64,000 bases of DNA from Pseudomonas weihenstephanensis (GTDB lineage: Bacteria; Pseudomonadota; Gammaproteobacteria; Pseudomonadales; Pseudomonadaceae): the NCBI RefSeq assembly GCF_001043055.1, contig NZ_JYLF01000001.1, positions 248,001 through 312,000 of the forward strand, read 5' to 3'. Below, piece after piece: positions 62,822 through 64,000 of the stretch (the first letter of the stretch is position 1; each line of letters opens with the position of its first letter). A program made the position numbers and the translations under genes. Under the pieces are notes generated by a model. The model was not told the DNA's origin and made no database searches. It saw nothing but the letters and a program-made list of their open reading frames with translations.

Positions 62822-64000
62822 CAGTTGCGCGTGTCCGGGAGGTTTTGAACCTGGCCGTTGACGAACTCGGCCCACGGCAATTGACGCTCGATGCGCTGGC
62901 TTTGGCTCATGCTCAAACTGCCGGACAGGCCGTCAATGCGGCTGTCAGGTAGCGCCTTTAGCTGCCCCAGGCTTGGCGTCAGGCGATAGGCGTCTACACC
63001 CATCGCGTAGAGACGGCCCAGGCTGCCGTTCGCTTGTGGCCATTGCGCAGACACTTGTTGGCGCAATGGGTTTGACGGGTTGAGCAGCCACGGGGTTTCG
63101 CAGAAACGGATGCCGTTCATGTCGTTGTATTGGTTTTGGTCGCCGCTGGCACTGAATACGTGGGACGTTGCGTAAACCGGCAAATCACCAGCGTATTGGT
63201 AGTTAAGGGTCGGTTTGATCTGTTGGGCTTGCTGCGGGGTCGCGGCGAGGAAGATGAACTGCATGTCCTGGCGACGCGAAGGCTCGCTTGAGTTGCCGCC
63301 TTTGCGCAATTGCACCAGATCGGCCACTTGCTGGGCCAGTGTCACCGGTTTGTCGATGTGCTCGACCCCGACGAGGGTGCCGCCATTGGCTTCCCACTCC
63401 TGACGGAAGGCGTTGAGCACGCGATTGCCCCATTCACCTTGCGGAACCATCGCGCCAGCGCGGGTCAGGCCGTCAGCGCGAGCGCGGCGGGCAACTTCAC
63501 GGGCTTCGTCTTCGGCAGCCAGGCCAAACTGGAACAGCTGTGCCGGGCCTTGTGCGCCCTCGCTGTAGTTCAGCGCCAGTGTGGTAATGGGCAGTTGCGC
63601 GCGCGCATTCAGCTGTTTGACCAGTGGCTTCTCCAATGGGCCTACCACCAGTTGCACGCCGTCCGCCTGCGCTTTGCGATAGAAGTCGTCAAGCGAAGTC
63701 AGGCGCGAGCTGTCATAGAACAAAATTTGCGGCGGGTTTTGACCGGCCTGCTGAGCCTGGTAGTGGGCGGCCATGAAGCCGTCACGCAAGGCTTTGCTGA
63801 CTGACGCCAGTTGGCCGTCCTGAGGCAGCAACAGGGCAATTTTAGTCAAGGGTTGGTTGGCCAGTGCCTTGAGCTTGATCAGGGGTGTCGGGAGCTGAAC
63901 GGCGGCCGGATGGGCGGGGTTCTGCGCGCGCCACTGGTCGATCGCGTTTTGCTGATCTGCGAGCGTGCCGGCGCTTTTGACCGCCAGTGCGAGGGACATC
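62821..64000 (-). CDS. lpoA: Penicillin-binding protein activator LpoA, C-terminal part (partial)
   Basis: About 393 codons; the gene continues beyond the right edge, so the lipoprotein signal and TPR region are missing. The C-terminal domain is a type I periplasmic-binding fold: KIALLLPQDGQLASVSKALRDGF, ALNYSEGAQGPAQLFQFGLAAEDEAR, and the LPVYATSHVFS region. LpoA is the outer-membrane activator of the class A synthase PBP1a in E. coli. Internal Met at 63999 is not the start. The order lpoA-yraN-gmhA-BON matches E. coli yraM-yraN-diaA-yraP. Confidence 0.93.
   Translation of the reverse strand, partial: MSLALAVKSAGTLADQQNAIDQWRAQNPAHPAAVQLPTPLIKLKALANQPLTKIALLLPQDGQLASVSKALRDGFMAAHYQAQQAGQNPPQILFYDSSRLTSLDDFYRKAQADGVQLVVGPLEKPLVKQLNARAQLPITTLALNYSEGAQGPAQLFQFGLAAEDEAREVARRARADGLTRAGAMVPQGEWGNRVLNAFRQEWEANGGTLVGVEHIDKPVTLAQQVADLVQLRKGGNSSEPSRRQDMQFIFLAATPQQAQQIKPTLNYQYAGDLPVYATSHVFSASGDQNQYNDMNGIRFCETPWLLNPSNPLRQQVSAQWPQANGSLGRLYAMGVDAYRLTPSLGQLKALPDSRIDGLSGSLSMSQSQRIERQLPWAEFVNGQVQNLPDTRN

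Overview
The window is chromosomal DNA from a gamma-proteobacterium of the genus Pseudomonas, probably outside P. aeruginosa and nearer the fluorescent group. The evidence is gene content and order: the piuA-piuC iron block beside speC, the dpp/opdP peptide-uptake block beside roxSR, the mqo / PA4642-type pair, and the run from lpoA through sspAB, petABC, rpsI-rplM, zapE and trpS, all of which match known Pseudomonas arrangements. Base composition and codon use look uniform. I see no prophage, insertion sequence, integron, CRISPR array, rRNA or tRNA.

Layout. 1-3436: end of the fructose phosphotransferase operon (fruB partial, fruK, fruA). 3437-4008: a DUF559 nuclease gene embedded in palindromic repeats. 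4104-10720: iron acquisition (piuB, piuA, divergent piuC and a Sel1-repeat gene) with Fur-like boxes between piuA and piuC. 10823-12366: ornithine decarboxylase speC with a long leader that has a promoter, an ArgR-like direct repeat and a small upstream ORF. 12367-15819: a four-gene osmoprotectant ABC importer (opuC type). 16161-18300: prfC, a large nested palindrome, and an Asp-rich secreted protein. 18416-29122: dipeptide uptake (dppBCDF, three dppA-like binding proteins, an OprD-family porin), punctuated by intercistronic hairpins. 29541-32367: a SIMPL-domain protein and the divergent redox two-component pair roxSR.

32473-43916: mixed housekeeping and small conserved genes: mqo, a YajG lipoprotein, an acyltransferase, a zinc-ribbon protein, DUF2007, a divergent SRAP protein, an M48 lipoprotein protease, a TMEM165/GDT1 manganese exporter behind a yybP-ykoY riboswitch, rsmC and a 2-hydroxyacid dehydrogenase. 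43997-50289: a LysE/RhtB exporter, an acyl-CoA synthetase followed by a DUF1302 outer-membrane protein, a metallo-beta-lactamase-fold hydrolase, an OmpA-like lipoprotein and a YhcB/ZapG protein. 50429-64000: an alpha/beta hydrolase, trpS with an additional C-terminal domain, zapE, a GlxA-type regulator, an aldo/keto reductase, rplM-rpsI, petABC (cytochrome bc1), sspA-sspB, and the cell-envelope cluster BON lipoprotein / gmhA-diaA / yraN / lpoA (partial at the right edge).

Most of the window is ordinary core genome. The items most worth a second look are the DUF559 gene whose 3' end is itself a copy of the palindromic repeat that flanks it, a matching ArgR-like motif upstream of speC and of the first dppA gene, the candidate leader peptide of speC, the SRAP protein lacking two expected active-site residues, and two long nested palindromes in intergenic DNA (after prfC and before sspA).
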